Source: Venturia oleaginea
Lineage: Eukaryota > Ascomycota > Dothideomycetes > Venturiales > Venturiaceae
Direction: 5' to 3'
DNA length: 64,000 nt
Assembly: GCA_013176395.1 (NCBI GenBank)
Contig: JABMLP010000022.1
Span: 806,001-870,000, forward strand
The translations under genes were made by a program, and so were the position numbers. This document shows, in pieces, positions 11,024 to 22,240 of the stretch (positions are counted from its first letter, which is position 1; the number at the start of each line of letters is the position of its first letter). The notes below the pieces were generated by a model, which saw only the letters and a list, made by a program, of their open reading frames with translations, made no database searches and was not told where the DNA came from.

Positions 11024-13159
11024 ATGGCATCCCACCATGAGAACAACGAGTTTAAGATACCAATTCCTCCACCAGCTCTCCATATGCGCCCTGGTAACGA
11101 ATACTACAATCAGCCTACCACGCCTTCACAACATGGGTTTACAAGCCCACCGCAGACGCCCCAGGGCAGCCCGAGCAAACACCAGATGCCACCAGGAGCC
11201 CATGATCTGCCCAATGTATTCGACAACGCCATGAGACTTCTCCCAGCAACTACTGGACCTCCGAGCAACATTGATAGATCGCAACAAAATTCTCCCACGA
11301 AGAGCGGAATTCCCGTTGCAGAAGATAACTACGCCGATTTCTCAGACTACTCAGCTGCAGGAGCAGCCCCTGGAAGCCCAACTCGTAAATCGAACAAAGA
11401 AAACACACCTCCTGGAGCTCGTCCGTCACCAAAAAAAGAAGCCAGCTACATCAACCAAGCGGCACAGTCGAGGCAAGAGGCGTACAAGACGCGAGATGAG
11501 CCCAAACAAACGATACAGCGAGGTCTCTCACAAGAAGATATCGACAAGTTACAGAAGCCTTCAATCAAGCGATTGGCTAATGTCACTCAGCTTTGTGAGT
11601 CTTTCCACAATTGTGCGGGCAGGCTTAGGACTAATATATTTCGTAGACTTCTTGGACTACTACTTCGATCTCTTCAGCTACGTTCACCACCGCCAGACTC
11701 GCCTCTCTCAATTCAAGGCTGCCAATCCGCCACCTCCAGATACTCCACAAGAAGAATACAATGGCGCGTTGTCGAAATACTTGGGACGAGAGCGGGCGAA
11801 TTTGAGGAAGCGGAGAACGCGTTTACGACATGGCGATTTCCAGATTCTCACCCAGGTTGGGCAAGGTGGTTACGGTCAGGTTTTCCTGGCCTCGAAGAAG
11901 GACACGAGAGAAGTGTGCGCGCTCAAGGTCATGAGCAAGAAACTGCTGTTCAAGCTGGACGAGATCAGACACGTTTTGACCGAGCGCGACATTCTTACAA
12001 CTGCTAAGAGCGAGTGGCTTGTGAGACTGCTGTATGCTTTCCAAGATGATAAGAGCATCTACTTGGCAATGGTAGGCCCAGAGACTATCTTTGCGATTGA
12101 TCATCGCTAATGCTTGACAGGAATATGTCCCTGGTGGAGATTTCCGTACTCTTCTCAACAACACTGGCGTCCTCCACAATCGCCATGCACGCTTCTACAT
12201 CTCTGAAATGTTCATGTGTGTCGATTCGCTACATCAACTAGGATACATCCATCGCGATCTCAAACCAGAGAACTTCCTTATCGACAGCACCGGTCACGTC
12301 AAGCTCACCGATTTCGGTCTTGCAGCTGGTTTCCTCGCGCCACAGAAGATCGAGTCCATGCGAATCAAACTGGAGTCAATGGGCAATATGGCAGTGCCTT
12401 TCGGCCGTCCAATGGAGGAGCGTACTGCGAAGGAGCGTCTTGAAGGATATCGCTCACTCCGTGAACGTGACGTCAACTACGCAAAGAGTATTGTCGGTAG
12501 TCCTGACTACATGGCTCCGGAGGTGCTCAAGGGTGACGAATATGACTTCACGGTTGATTACTGGAGTTTGGGATGCATGCTCTTCGAGGCCCTGGCAGGA
12601 TATCCACCATTCGCTGGCGCCACGGTTGACGAGACCTGGCAGAATCTCAAGCGCTGGAAGTCTGTCCTCAAGAAGCCTGTGTATGAGGATCCAAACTATT
12701 ATCTTAGTCGTCGCACATGGGATCTCATCACGCGCTGCGTCGCTGGCAAAAACACTCGATTCCGTGGCTTCAGCGAGATCAAGGCTCACCCGTACTTCGC
12801 CGAGGTCGAATGGAATGAGCTAAGAAACCAGCGTGCGCCCTTCGTTCCTGAACTGGACTCTGAGACTGACGCCGGATACTTCGATGACTTCAGCAACGAG
12901 GCGGATATGGCCAAGTACAAGGAGGTGCATGAGAAGCAGATGGCGCTTGAGACTATGGAGGATCGATCTGAGAAGATGAACAAAGGATTGTTCGTGGGCT
13001 TCACTTTCAGGTAATTTTTCCTTCCACTCACCTTCTTACGACCAAACTAACATCACGTCTAGACATCGCAAACCTGCTGTGGACGAGAATGGCAAGCAGG
13101 TCAGCCCGAGAAAGCCACTGCCAAAGGAGAACGATGGAGCGTTCGGCACTTTCTTTTAG
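11024..13159 (+). CDS. dbf2: NDR-family AGC kinase, DBF2/Sid2-type
   Basis: Four exons (11024-11594, 11647-12071, 12121-13010, 13063-13159) give 660 aa. The N-terminal about 190 residues are Pro/Ser-rich with many SP/TP sites. The Mob-binding segment follows (YFDLFSYVHHRQTRL, then RERANLRKRRTRLRHGDF). The kinase domain shows GQGGYGQVF, ALKVMSKK, HRDLKPENFL, DFGLAAG and APEVL. The NDR-specific insert lies between DFG and APE, with activation-loop AKSIVGSPDYMAPE. The hydrophobic motif GLFVGFTFRH is split by the last intron (AG/A), which fixes that junction. DBF2/Sid2 kinases act with MOB1 at the end of the mitotic exit/septation initiation network and control cytokinesis and septum formation at spindle poles and the division site. 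DBF2 rather than COT1/CBK1 is favoured by overall motif fit; a COT1-type paralogue is the alternative. Confidence 0.92.
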
Positions 13160-14399
13160 GACATGCATTGTTGTTGATTCTCAGTGATGGGTCCGTCGGA
13201 TGTTTGTCTGTATAGGTGAGATATGGTCTCGAGCGTTTTGGCTCTTTCTGAACGCATTGTTGTTGTTATTTGTCTTACTACCAGGGAGCTATGTTGGCGT
13301 TTTGTGAGATTTGGGAATAATGCCGTTGTAACGTTGATGCCAACGAGAGCCGTGAGTGGATGGGATGAGATACACATTTGATGACATGACGGTGTTGAAG
13401 CACTATGCGTAGCTTAGAGAAGAATAGACAGGGTCTTACTTGAATCGACATTTCTATATTATATGCTCCAGGTTGCGCTGCAGTGGAAAAATCATCAGGC
13501 AACGAGTTGCACTACAGGTTTAGCCCGGGGGAAAGACAGGAAGTGGTATGGTTCAGCCTCATTGACTACCTTTTTTGACTGACTGATATTAAATCAGATT
13601 GTGTTATGGGGATTTTGAATTGGGGTGGGCGGCGGGGGAGGTATGGACTGGGTGAGTTGGTGGGTGAGGTCAGTTGGATGGATGGACTGGGTGGAGGGTA
13701 AGTTGGGATTTGGATAGTCGTATATTGTAAACTGTTAATGGAACGAAGAATTGGCTGGTTGGTTATAGGGATGAGGGATAAGAGGTAGGATAGTAATTTG
13801 GAGTTTGGAGTTTGGAGGATTGGAAGGGAGGGGGTAGCTAGGTTATAAGTACGATACTAGTGTATAGATTGTCGGAGGTATTTATAATCAGGGCTGGAGG
13901 GGAGTAGATAAGTTGAAATTTATAGTCTTGATATTCTTTGAGCTTTTGAGCTTGATTGGTTTAAGGAAGGGATACGGATTATCTTTTCGATTTTCGAGTT
14001 AGATATCGAGGAGGGAGGTAATTTTTCTAGAGTTACATTAAAAAGGAGGCGGAACATTTCGAGATGAAAAATGTTTTGGAAGAAGAGGGCCTGTTCAAGA
14101 GGCCTTTTAAGGACTCGCCCTTCCGAGGAATGAGATTGGGGGTTATAACTATATCTACGCAATCTTTACCTCTTCTTCTTAGAGCTCCTTTCCTTCTTAT
14201 CTACCTAGATGATTAATTTCAAAGGTGCTAAAATAGCGAGTAAGATGAGAAGAAATGGACGGTATTGGCTTTAAATTCGAGTATGTATAGTCGATGGTAA
14301 AACGCAAACCTACCTCATCATAACCACATCTTCCAAGAAAAAGTCCATTTCCAAACCGCAAATAAAGGACAACCACACCAAAGAACCAAAGCTCAAACC
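13160..14399. other. Purine-rich, low-complexity intergenic DNA
   Basis: After the kinase 3' UTR, the plus strand becomes G/A-rich (about 13600-13900), with near-repeats of tggactgggt and several G3-G5 runs at 13621-13640 that could fold as a quadruplex. From 14400 the plus strand turns C-rich, which coincides with the start of a decayed minus-strand gene. No intact gene was seen. Confidence 0.45.
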
Positions 14400-15400
14400 T
14401 ACCCCCCTCTTAATCCTCTCATCTTTACCTCCTTCCTCAACTCCAAAATCTTCACCACCATCTCCCCCTCCAAATCACCAAAAAACCCCCTCCCCTCCTC
14501 CCAAAATCATCAAAATCCTCACCCCCCCTCCCCTTCATAACCCACTCCCCAACCGCTTTCTCGGCGTTCGTCAGCGCAGCATAGGCTTTAGCATAGACAT
14601 CGATGGTCTCGCGGAATATGAGGGGGAGAGTTGGTATTGACGTTTACGTTGGCGACGGAGGTAATCAATGTGACAAGTTTGGCCATCTCGACTTCGTAAT
14701 GGGTTTTAACAGGTTCCTCCTCATCGAGATTCCATGTTTCTTAGAATTCGCAGATGTGAGGACAGAAAGTATTCTCCATTGTCGCGACCTTGTTTGCAGC
14801 GACCGAAACTTCGGAGTGTGGATATTGGATTTGTCCTGGCTCTTTTGTGAGGAAGTGACGGGTTACAAGTGAGCACAAGCCTGTGGAATTAGTTAGTTTG
14901 CTAGCTGGTTTTGGAGTTTACTTAGTTGCGATAACTCCTCGATACTGGCGATTGTCGTTCGTGAGAAGGACGAAAACTCACTTGTAGCCGGTAAGAATTG
15001 TTCACAAAAAGGTATGTCCATTTGCGTTGCCCATAGGGTCAGACGAAGTGGATACTGTTCATCGCAAAGCACAATCAGAGCGAAACGTGATGGGAAAAGG
15101 GTTCAAAAGCGAGGTGTGACCACCAAGGACGAGATATGATCGCTTGCGAAATGGCTGGCAGATAACAAACCATCAGCGTGCTTACAGATGCGCAATCGAG
15201 CTTCCATATAGTCTTGTGTCGGCAAGAACGACATTGTTCCTGTTTCGAGGACCTGAGACATGACTTCGGCCTCCAAAAGGGCCACCGTGAGGTCGTCCGT
15301 GGAGTGGCTTTCCAAAGTCTAGCTGGTCACGGAAGATATTGTTCGAATTGAAGATCTTCGACTCGCAGTCGAGGTCTAATCAGAAGTCTGAATATAAATT
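14400..15400 (-). pseudogene. Decayed gene of unknown family
   Basis: Several coding-like blocks lie on the minus strand but cannot be joined into one frame. One block reads VEMAKLVTLITSVANVNVNT, then a one-base shift near 14630 in a run of five Gs (plus strand), then LPLIFRETIDVYAKAYAAL and NAEKAVGEWVMK. Upstream, a credible intron (donor GTAAAC, branch CTAAC, acceptor CACAG, near 14880-14925) joins SIEELSQLS to LVTRHFLTKEPGQIQY in frame. In-frame stops sit after ICEF (TAA near 14742) and after VVTPRF (TGA at 15103). A further block begins with STDDLTVALLEAEVMSQVLE. The family is not recognised. One frameshift lies in a homopolymer and could be a sequencing error, but two stops as well argue for real decay. 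Confidence 0.35.
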
Positions 15401-15490
15401 TGAGGTATCATTGAAGGGCATGAAATGATGACCTCCCGCCGTCTCCTGGATGTATGAGAGAAATGATATGCACAAACCTACGACGCGCGC

Positions 15491-17402
15491 TCACTCCTGC
15501 TGCTGCATATGCGTCGGGAGGTTCCAACTCAAATAGTCCAAATGTACAAAAGCCCGATCTACAGTCGGCACACTCTCAAGCACATACTGCAAGCTCTCGC
15601 CCAAATCATGACTATCCCTCAGGCTTGTTCCCTCATCAAGCACGATATCAACCTCGACATTCAACTTATCGCCAGCATGATAAGCCTGTAGACCCTGGAT
15701 TTGCTTGATCGTCTTCGCGAACCGCATTGTCAAATATAATAAGACGTTGCGCTCATCTGCTGTTGCTGCTGCACCAGTGAGGTTGCGGATGTGTTGAGTC
15801 GTGGTGAAAGACCAGTTAATGATGACGTAGAGGGCCAGGAAAATACCACCGAGAGAATCGAGCCACCAGATTTGAGCGAAGTAACCGACGAGTGGAAAGA
15901 TTATGGAGAAGATGTTGAAGACCACGTCTGTCATGGCGTCTTGGGCGAGAGCTTGGACGCTGGAATTGTTTATCAAACGACACCACAGCCAACAGGCACC
16001 TTTGATGAGGACAGTGGATGACATGATTGCGATTGCGGCAGGTGTGAGTTGAACAATCTCGTGGTCGCCGCTGGTCAGTCGTTTCAGACCTTCTAGCCCG
16101 ACTTGGAAAAAGGAGGTGATCATAATGACCGAGAAGAGGAGTACACCGATTGGTTCTAAACGGCGGCGCCCGACAGGATATTTGTATTGGTCCTGTTGTG
16201 AGATCATGCGAGTCGTTGTCCAAATGATAGCAGTACTCAAGAAGTCGAGGGCAGCATCCACCATGGAAGCGAGAACAGAGACGGAAGACGTAAGCACAGT
16301 AACGATAACCTTGAGTATCAGGAGTATAGTGTTGGCGGCTAGATTGAGGTATATAGCGAACGTGACTTGCGGGCTTTGGCTGTCCTCGTCCTCTTCGGGT
16401 TCAAACTCGGGAAGCAAAGGTCTAGCTTCTTCCTCCTCTTCTTCCAGTGGGCCATCCAAGAGAGGTGTGTTCTCGTTGGCCTGCTGCACTTTGTACAAAT
16501 TCTTGGGCGTTCGTTTGACTTTGGTGTTGCCGGTTGGTGTCTGACCTCCTGAGCCTCCTCCGCTGACACTGCCATTCAGACAGTGGCCCAATTTATCTTC
16601 ACTGGGACTGGCTGCCTCCTCTGTGATTGTATTTGGTATATCAATTCGCTGCGTGGAAGAGTGCCCATGCTGTTGGTACTCCTGGATCAGATCGTGCGGG
16701 AGGGAAGAATCGAGGAGCTTGTCAATATAGAGGTATTGCTGTATAAGGGAATTGTTGCGTTCATAGTACTTTCGTCTGTTGGAGTGTCAGTCTACAATCT
16801 ATGCGTGCTATACCCCATTGGGGCCTTTCATCAAAGTGCCTCCCCGTTCCATTGAATCCACGAAGCGGAATTGCCAAGGATGGCCTTCTGGCATTCTCGT
16901 TGTGGAAATTCGCCAGAAACCCAATGATATTCTTGTTGAGGGTATTTATAGAGAGACCTTGGAATGCACGTTCAGGTGTGAACTTGAACACTTACATCGG
17001 CTTCTTATACCCCTTCAACTCGTCCTCTGTCTTGAAATACCTCTCCCACTTATACCTCGGATTCGAGTTTCCAATCAACCGCTGACTTCTCATCTGAGGT
17101 GTCATGAGTACAGCAGCCGCATTGCTCGATCTTCTTTCATCCCCAGGTATTCTTCTCTCTTCAAAGCCATCGTCCCAACTTCCTCTTCTTTCCATGTCTG
17201 GTCTGCCCGCTTCTTCATCACTGACGTATGACTCGCGGAATGCAAAGCTTCGTCTGTTGGGCGTTGTAGCAAGGGTGCGCGTGCGCATGAGACCTTGGAG
17301 GTTACGAGCATGATTTGATAGTGCGACATCGTCGGAAAGAGGCAGGAAGGCCTTCAAACCTGGACGTCGAGGGTAGGCTTCTATGTCGCTGTCTGCAGAC
17401 AT
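15491..17402 (-). CDS. Cation diffusion facilitator, Mn-type (DxxxD) transporter
   Basis: Two exons (17402-16996, 16775-15491) give 563 aa. A 220-nt intron joins KKP to IRKYYERNN, and the codon split (AT/A) keeps the frame. The N-terminal about 200 residues are cytosolic and include a conserved-looking YYERNNSLIQQYLYIDKLL segment and an acidic LLDGPLEEEEEEARPLL stretch. Six membrane segments follow. The two metal-site motifs are DAALD in TM2 and DAMTD in TM5. Zn-transporting CDFs use HxxxD there; DxxxD in both is the mark of the Mn-CDF group (plant MTP8-11-like). A cytosolic C-terminal domain ends DRAFVHLDYL. The likely role is proton-coupled export of Mn2+, and perhaps Fe2+, from cytosol to an organelle. 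The start at 17402 (MSADSDIEAYPRR) is chosen as the first ATG in the frame. Confidence 0.9.
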
Positions 17403-18304
17403 TATGATGCCTGAATCGAGAGCGAGATCAATAGGTTTCTGGCAGTTTTCGATTACCAGAATTCCAGAACACCTGGGATATCGTTCTGGATTATGCTTTA
17501 AAGCTCTTATCGGGCGCGTCGCTTCAATGCGGGATCGAATGATCAGGTACGAGAGAAGGGAGCAGTTGACAGCCACAGGATCGGGAGCGAAGAACAATGG
17601 AGATGCACCGAATAACGACAATGGCAATGAATTGGATTGAGCACGAGATACAGAAGTCCTGGAGTGATATAAGCAGAGAAAAAGAGAGTAGAGATAGACA
17701 CTTGGGAACGTACTATCCTGAAAACGTCAATGGCGCGTCCGCGGAGTCTCCTCACCTACCCCCACCTCACTGCCAAGGCATAGCTGCTCTTCACCTCACC
17801 TCCATTGTTCTTGGTCCAAGAGTTTCATCCGTCCTTGGTCAATCTCACGAAAGTGAAGAGTGGTTCGTTTCCTGTGGGAGTTGTCGAAACGTGAAAGGAA
17901 GCGGAGTTTAGGTAATAGGTGGGGCAGAGAGTTTAGCCGGGTCTGAAATGCCTCATGGAGGGCGCATGAGACAGACATATTTTCCATGCTAGTTCTATAG
18001 CCCCTCGAATTGATAGTCTTTTCTTTTACTTTCAGATTCTATGGCCATATATGTTTTATGGCCTTCCTCTTCATCAAGATCGTATTGGAGAAATTTGTGA
18101 CCTCAGACATCCTAAACAGGTCCAAGATGCTCGTCAAAAGATCATGAAATAAAGATCTCGTTTTGGTCCCGAATTCTGAGAGTATATGGTTTCGCTATCG
18201 GCATTCATTTAACAATACAAATATGGATCGTGACATCTTCACGTACATAACAGCGATCTCATCTATCTTCCTTTCAAGCGAAGGCATCGACACCGCTTAA
18301 GATC
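17403..18304. other. CDF promoter and FHA-kinase 3' region
   Basis: No gene was recognised. It holds the upstream region of the CDF transporter and the 3' UTR of the neighbouring kinase, both transcribed leftward. Confidence 0.5.
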
Positions 18305-20613
18305 TTAATCCACTCGCCGCCGCTTTGCTCTGCCTTGTCTGTGGTACCCATCTCTGTCCAGGTTCTCAACACCATATATGCCGGCATTATATGGCCTTGG
18401 AGAACAACATCTTTTGCGAGCGATGGGCAGTGAATTTGTGGTTGCATCGAGCGATGACGCTTCGACCGACGACTCAACTGTCGAAGACTCGCTGTCCTCC
18501 ACTTCTGAACAATCGACAGCCATTTCATGATCCGCATCAAAAGAATAGCTTCTGTCACCGGTGAACGCTTCCTCTTCTTTTTGCACCAGCAAATCTGTCG
18601 ATGCTTCGGATGGATTTATCGCCAGCTGGCTCATACTTTCTTGCACATCAAACGAGTCTGGATTGACCGAGTCCTGGGTTTCAAAACATTGTGTCATCTG
18701 CACATCCTTGACACTTTCGGTACTCTCATCAAGTTCTGCCAAATTCTCCTCGTCGATCTTTGGCAAAGAGGCCAGGAGGTTTTTGCGAATGGATTTGAAC
18801 CAACCGTTCTGATTCGGCTGAGAAGGTGTCGATGGAAAGCAATGTGAGACAGAGTCGTTGGGTACAGAATCGTTCAGTGAAAGCCTGCTCAAGTCCAGTG
18901 CTTCAACGAGGCGGAAGATCTTGCGGCGTGGAGTCCAAGCTTCAATGGATCGTTGATATACCGCATCTAACTCGTCCGCATAGTGTTTGTTCGTGAACCA
19001 ATCGTGAGACAGGGCTTGCGTTGCAGTCAGTCGTTTCGTTTCATCAAGCACAAGCAGCTTCTTCACAAAATCTTTCGGCCTTTTGCCCACGTTCTGCCAC
19101 ATTGAGTGAGGACTGTCCAGGACCGACAGGTCGCACTTAGCCGCAAGATCTATAAATAAACGAGGATCGTCTCTGAATCTAGGATCAACTCTGTCCACGA
19201 AAATGACATCTCCGGTGAGTAGAGCGGCAGTGATGGAGCCGATCGACCACATGTCTACTGCTTTGGTGTAGCCATCGTCTTTGGAGACGAGCGGATTTTT
19301 CGAATGTACCTCTCTGCGACAGGTCTGTTAGCAAGAAAGATGCCCACATATCGAGAACCTGGCGGTACTTACGGAGCAACATATTCCAATGTACCCGCCA
19401 CTGTGAACATCCTCCGTTTCATGGCCGGGAGATCGTGTAACTCAGTAGCACTCTCTGGTAAATAGCGGGCATTGCCAAAGTCTGTTACAACGATGCGTGC
19501 ACCTTCAGCAGTCGAGGTGACGAGTATATTGTCTGGCTTTAGATCACGATGAACAATGTCGCGGTCATGAATGTATTCAATGGCCTTGAGGATTTGGCGC
19601 AGAATTACAGCGGCTTCAATGTCAGAGAGTGAGCCACCCTTGGACTCGATGAATGAAAAGAGGTCCCCACCAGTGACCAGCTCTTGAAAAATGTAGAAAG
19701 TGTTGACGCTCCAGAATACCTTTTCCAGTCTGATGATGTTCGGATGGTCTAGGTCCTTGAGGATGTCGAATTCCCGAAACTGAGGATCATCTCGAATCTT
19801 CAATTGTCGAGTTTCGAGGCTTCGACGCTTCAGCGATACGTTGTGGCCGGCCGAATTCTCTGGTCGGGAAGTGGTGACGTCCTGTAACGCCTTTTTCTTC
19901 GATTTTGGTGGAAGACAAATTTCTACGTTGACAACCTTGCAGGCGAGCTGGCGATGTGATTTCTTATGGATAGCAGCAAAGACAGAGCCGTATCCCCCCA
20001 AACCTAAGACTCTGTTGGTGATCTCAAACCTGTCTCTGAAGAGCTGCAGACTGTTAGATCAGGTATGGGAGCACATATGAGCTCACGATATCACCTGTGA
20101 TTCTCTGCTCTGAAGCTCAGTCAGCCCAACAACCTTGTCTTTTGGCGGTGGTAGCGAGCGAGACACGAAGTAGAAAAACATAAGGGAGCTGACGCGAAGC
20201 TGGTCTCCATCACAAAGAAGTACTGTCCCATTTTGGCCGCGGGTGAGACGTTTTTCACTGGTTTGACGTGCTCTGGTGAGATATGTTCCATTGGTAGAAA
20301 GATCCTCGACATAAACGAGTGGCGCTATGCCAGAACTCTCGTCTTCTTCGTAAACGATGCAATGTATATGTAGATGTTTGTTGGAAATAGTTTTTTCTGC
20401 ACAATTATATTTGCTGTTTGATTAGCTCATGCCATCTCTATCATTGATTATTTGAAGATACCAAGACAGACTGCGACCGAAATAGAAGTCGTCTCTCGGG
20501 AAGATATCAATGGCTTGATCCGAGTCCTCAAAAGGTGCGTCCGCAGTTTCTCGATGCCAAAGCTGCAAACTGGCCACCGGCTTTGGACCGCGTTTTCCAT
20601 TGAGGGGTGCCAT
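18305..20613 (-). CDS. FHA-domain CHK2-family Ser/Thr kinase (Mek1/Cds1-like)
   Basis: Four exons (20613-20462, 20413-20095, 20043-19373, 19313-18305) give 716 aa. One FHA domain spans about residues 20-130: FGRSLSC, then KTISNKHLHIHC, then VEDLSTNGTYL. The first intron (48 nt, donor GTATCT, acceptor AACAG) must be removed to restore the FHA core; unspliced it gives a stop. The kinase domain follows with GGYGSVF, ACKVV, HRDLKPDN and TDFGNA. The APE motif is rebuilt across the last intron (CC/A GAG). A long Ser/Asp-rich tail with SQ/TQ-like sites ends in a basic cluster RAKRRRVD. One N-terminal FHA plus kinase plus tail fits Mek1 or Cds1 checkpoint kinases acting in DNA damage or meiotic recombination; which one is not resolved. 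An earlier in-frame ATG at 20727 exists, but 20613 (MAPLNGKRGPK) is favoured. Confidence 0.88.
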
Positions 20614-21005
20614 GTCCCGATCGGATTCCTCCTTACACCACGGCGGCAACTGATGAAAGGATTGTAGGTGTAGGTGGAGGCATATAAGATGGAAAGGGTA
20701 CCTGGATGGAAGACCGTGGAAGCTCAATACGAATCACGTGTCAATCAGCCTTGGCGATGGCTCGTGCACGGAAGGCCGCACAATTGACAACCCAAAATCT
20801 GGCTCTCTAAAGCCCTTCCCTCACCAACTCATCTACCATCTACTTTCGATAGCAAGTAAGTATAGCCTGCTCCGTAGGACAAGCTCCATGGCAGTCAATT
20901 GCAACACTACCAGCAGTTACTCCCATTGAATTTTGCTGCCCGCAGCTTCTTGAAGCTTCCACACTTCAGAACCCCGCTCATACAAATCGCAGACAAGCCG
21001 TCGAG
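20614..21005. promoter_or_regulatory. Divergent promoter; probable 5' UTR intron of eL41
   Basis: The stretch separates the kinase and the eL41 gene. On the plus strand, a C/T-rich block (about 20800-20850) is followed by a GTAAGT donor near 20855 and a CCCGCAG acceptor near 20945, about 60 bp before the eL41 ATG. This would be a 5' UTR intron, common in fungal ribosomal protein genes. Inferred from motifs only. Confidence 0.45.
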
Positions 21006-21138
21006 ATGAGAGCCAAGTGGAGAAAGAAGCGCGTCCGAAGACTCAAGCGAAAGAGAAGAAAGACCAGAGCGAGATCGTAAGTCTTCCATTCACCAAATAT
21101 CAAGCATATAATTTCCTGACCTCCCTCCCAGCAAGTAA
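21006..21138 (+). CDS. RPL41: 60S ribosomal protein eL41
   Basis: A 25-codon gene split by one intron (exons 21006-21076 and 21132-21138). It reads MRAKWRKKRVRRLKRKRR then KTRARSK, which is the near-invariant eL41 sequence, among the smallest known eukaryotic proteins. The donor GTAAGT and acceptor TCCCAG flank a 55-nt intron. The last exon codes only the end of one Ser codon, Lys and the stop. eL41 is a single helix at the interface of the 60S and 40S subunits. It is too short for ordinary ORF calling, but the match is unambiguous. Confidence 0.96.
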
Positions 21139-22240
21139 ACGTCTCGCACCTCGAGCCCAATCTCTCTTCACCACCATCCAGTGACAACGCGGCGCTCAAG
21201 CACAATCACGTCTGACGAAAACACCATCGCCTGACCTCAAACACGCCATTGTCACTCCACCAATTCGCCGAGTCCATGCACACACGACCAACAATCCACA
21301 CACAAACTACGTCATAGCAACACTGCAGTTTCGAATTGAAGCTGGTTGGAATATTGGGAGGGATTCGTTCAAGATTGACTTCATCGAGGGAGTACAGAGA
21401 GTTTACCACTCACACAACACATGATGGGGAGGACGTGTTTCTAACACCGGTTGGCTGCAATTGTGCGGCGAGCCTTTGAAATTCGGGTTCCTCATTGACG
21501 GACAGCCTAAACGAGAAAACCAAAAAATGAAACAACATTGCTGTCCTCAAATGTGTCCCTTGCAAAGCAGCGGACTGTACCCAGCCTGGAAGCTCTTCTG
21601 CCAGCGAGTGACTAAAACATTGTCGTGATGGGCGCGTGCAGCTCCACTTGACCTGTTTATACTTGCAACAACTTTTCAGCCAAATCTCAGGCCTATTGTG
21701 CACGACATTTTACTGAAAATGAGACAGATGCTTGATCAAACTCCGACCATCAGACTTCAATTGTCATGCTTACAATTTCATTCCCCAATAGTGGTATACT
21801 CAGCAAGATGAGCCACTACGCACGAATAGAAAGCCACGCAAGGATATTGAAGATAGCAATCTCGATTCCAATGTCAAGACTACTAGTAGCACTCCATCTA
21901 CAATAATAGAAATAAGTCTACATCATCATAGCCGTCCCCAAAGTTCGCAAAAACCAAGATGTAAGCCACCAAGAAATAAGGAAAAGACCAAGATGGGCGG
22001 GCTCAGCAACCAAGGGAGCACCCAATGAGTCCAACATGTCATCGCTCCCGAAAGGAAAGACTTTATCTCTCGAGAGGAGAAGAGCAACGCCCAAACACCA
22101 TCGCTCAATGCAGTTCCAAGATCAGGAGCGTCCATAAATTCGACCTGCAAAAAAAATTCGTCCAAAAATGCGACGCAATCGTATGCACATCTCAACCCTC
22201 TCATTATCAGTCACACAAGATTGTCTTTCCTCTTGCTCGC
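21139..22240. other. Intergenic region
   Basis: eL41 3' UTR and MIPC synthase 3' region. Frames of up to about 100 codons occur on both strands but carry no family motif and have no plausible introns. Confidence 0.5.
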
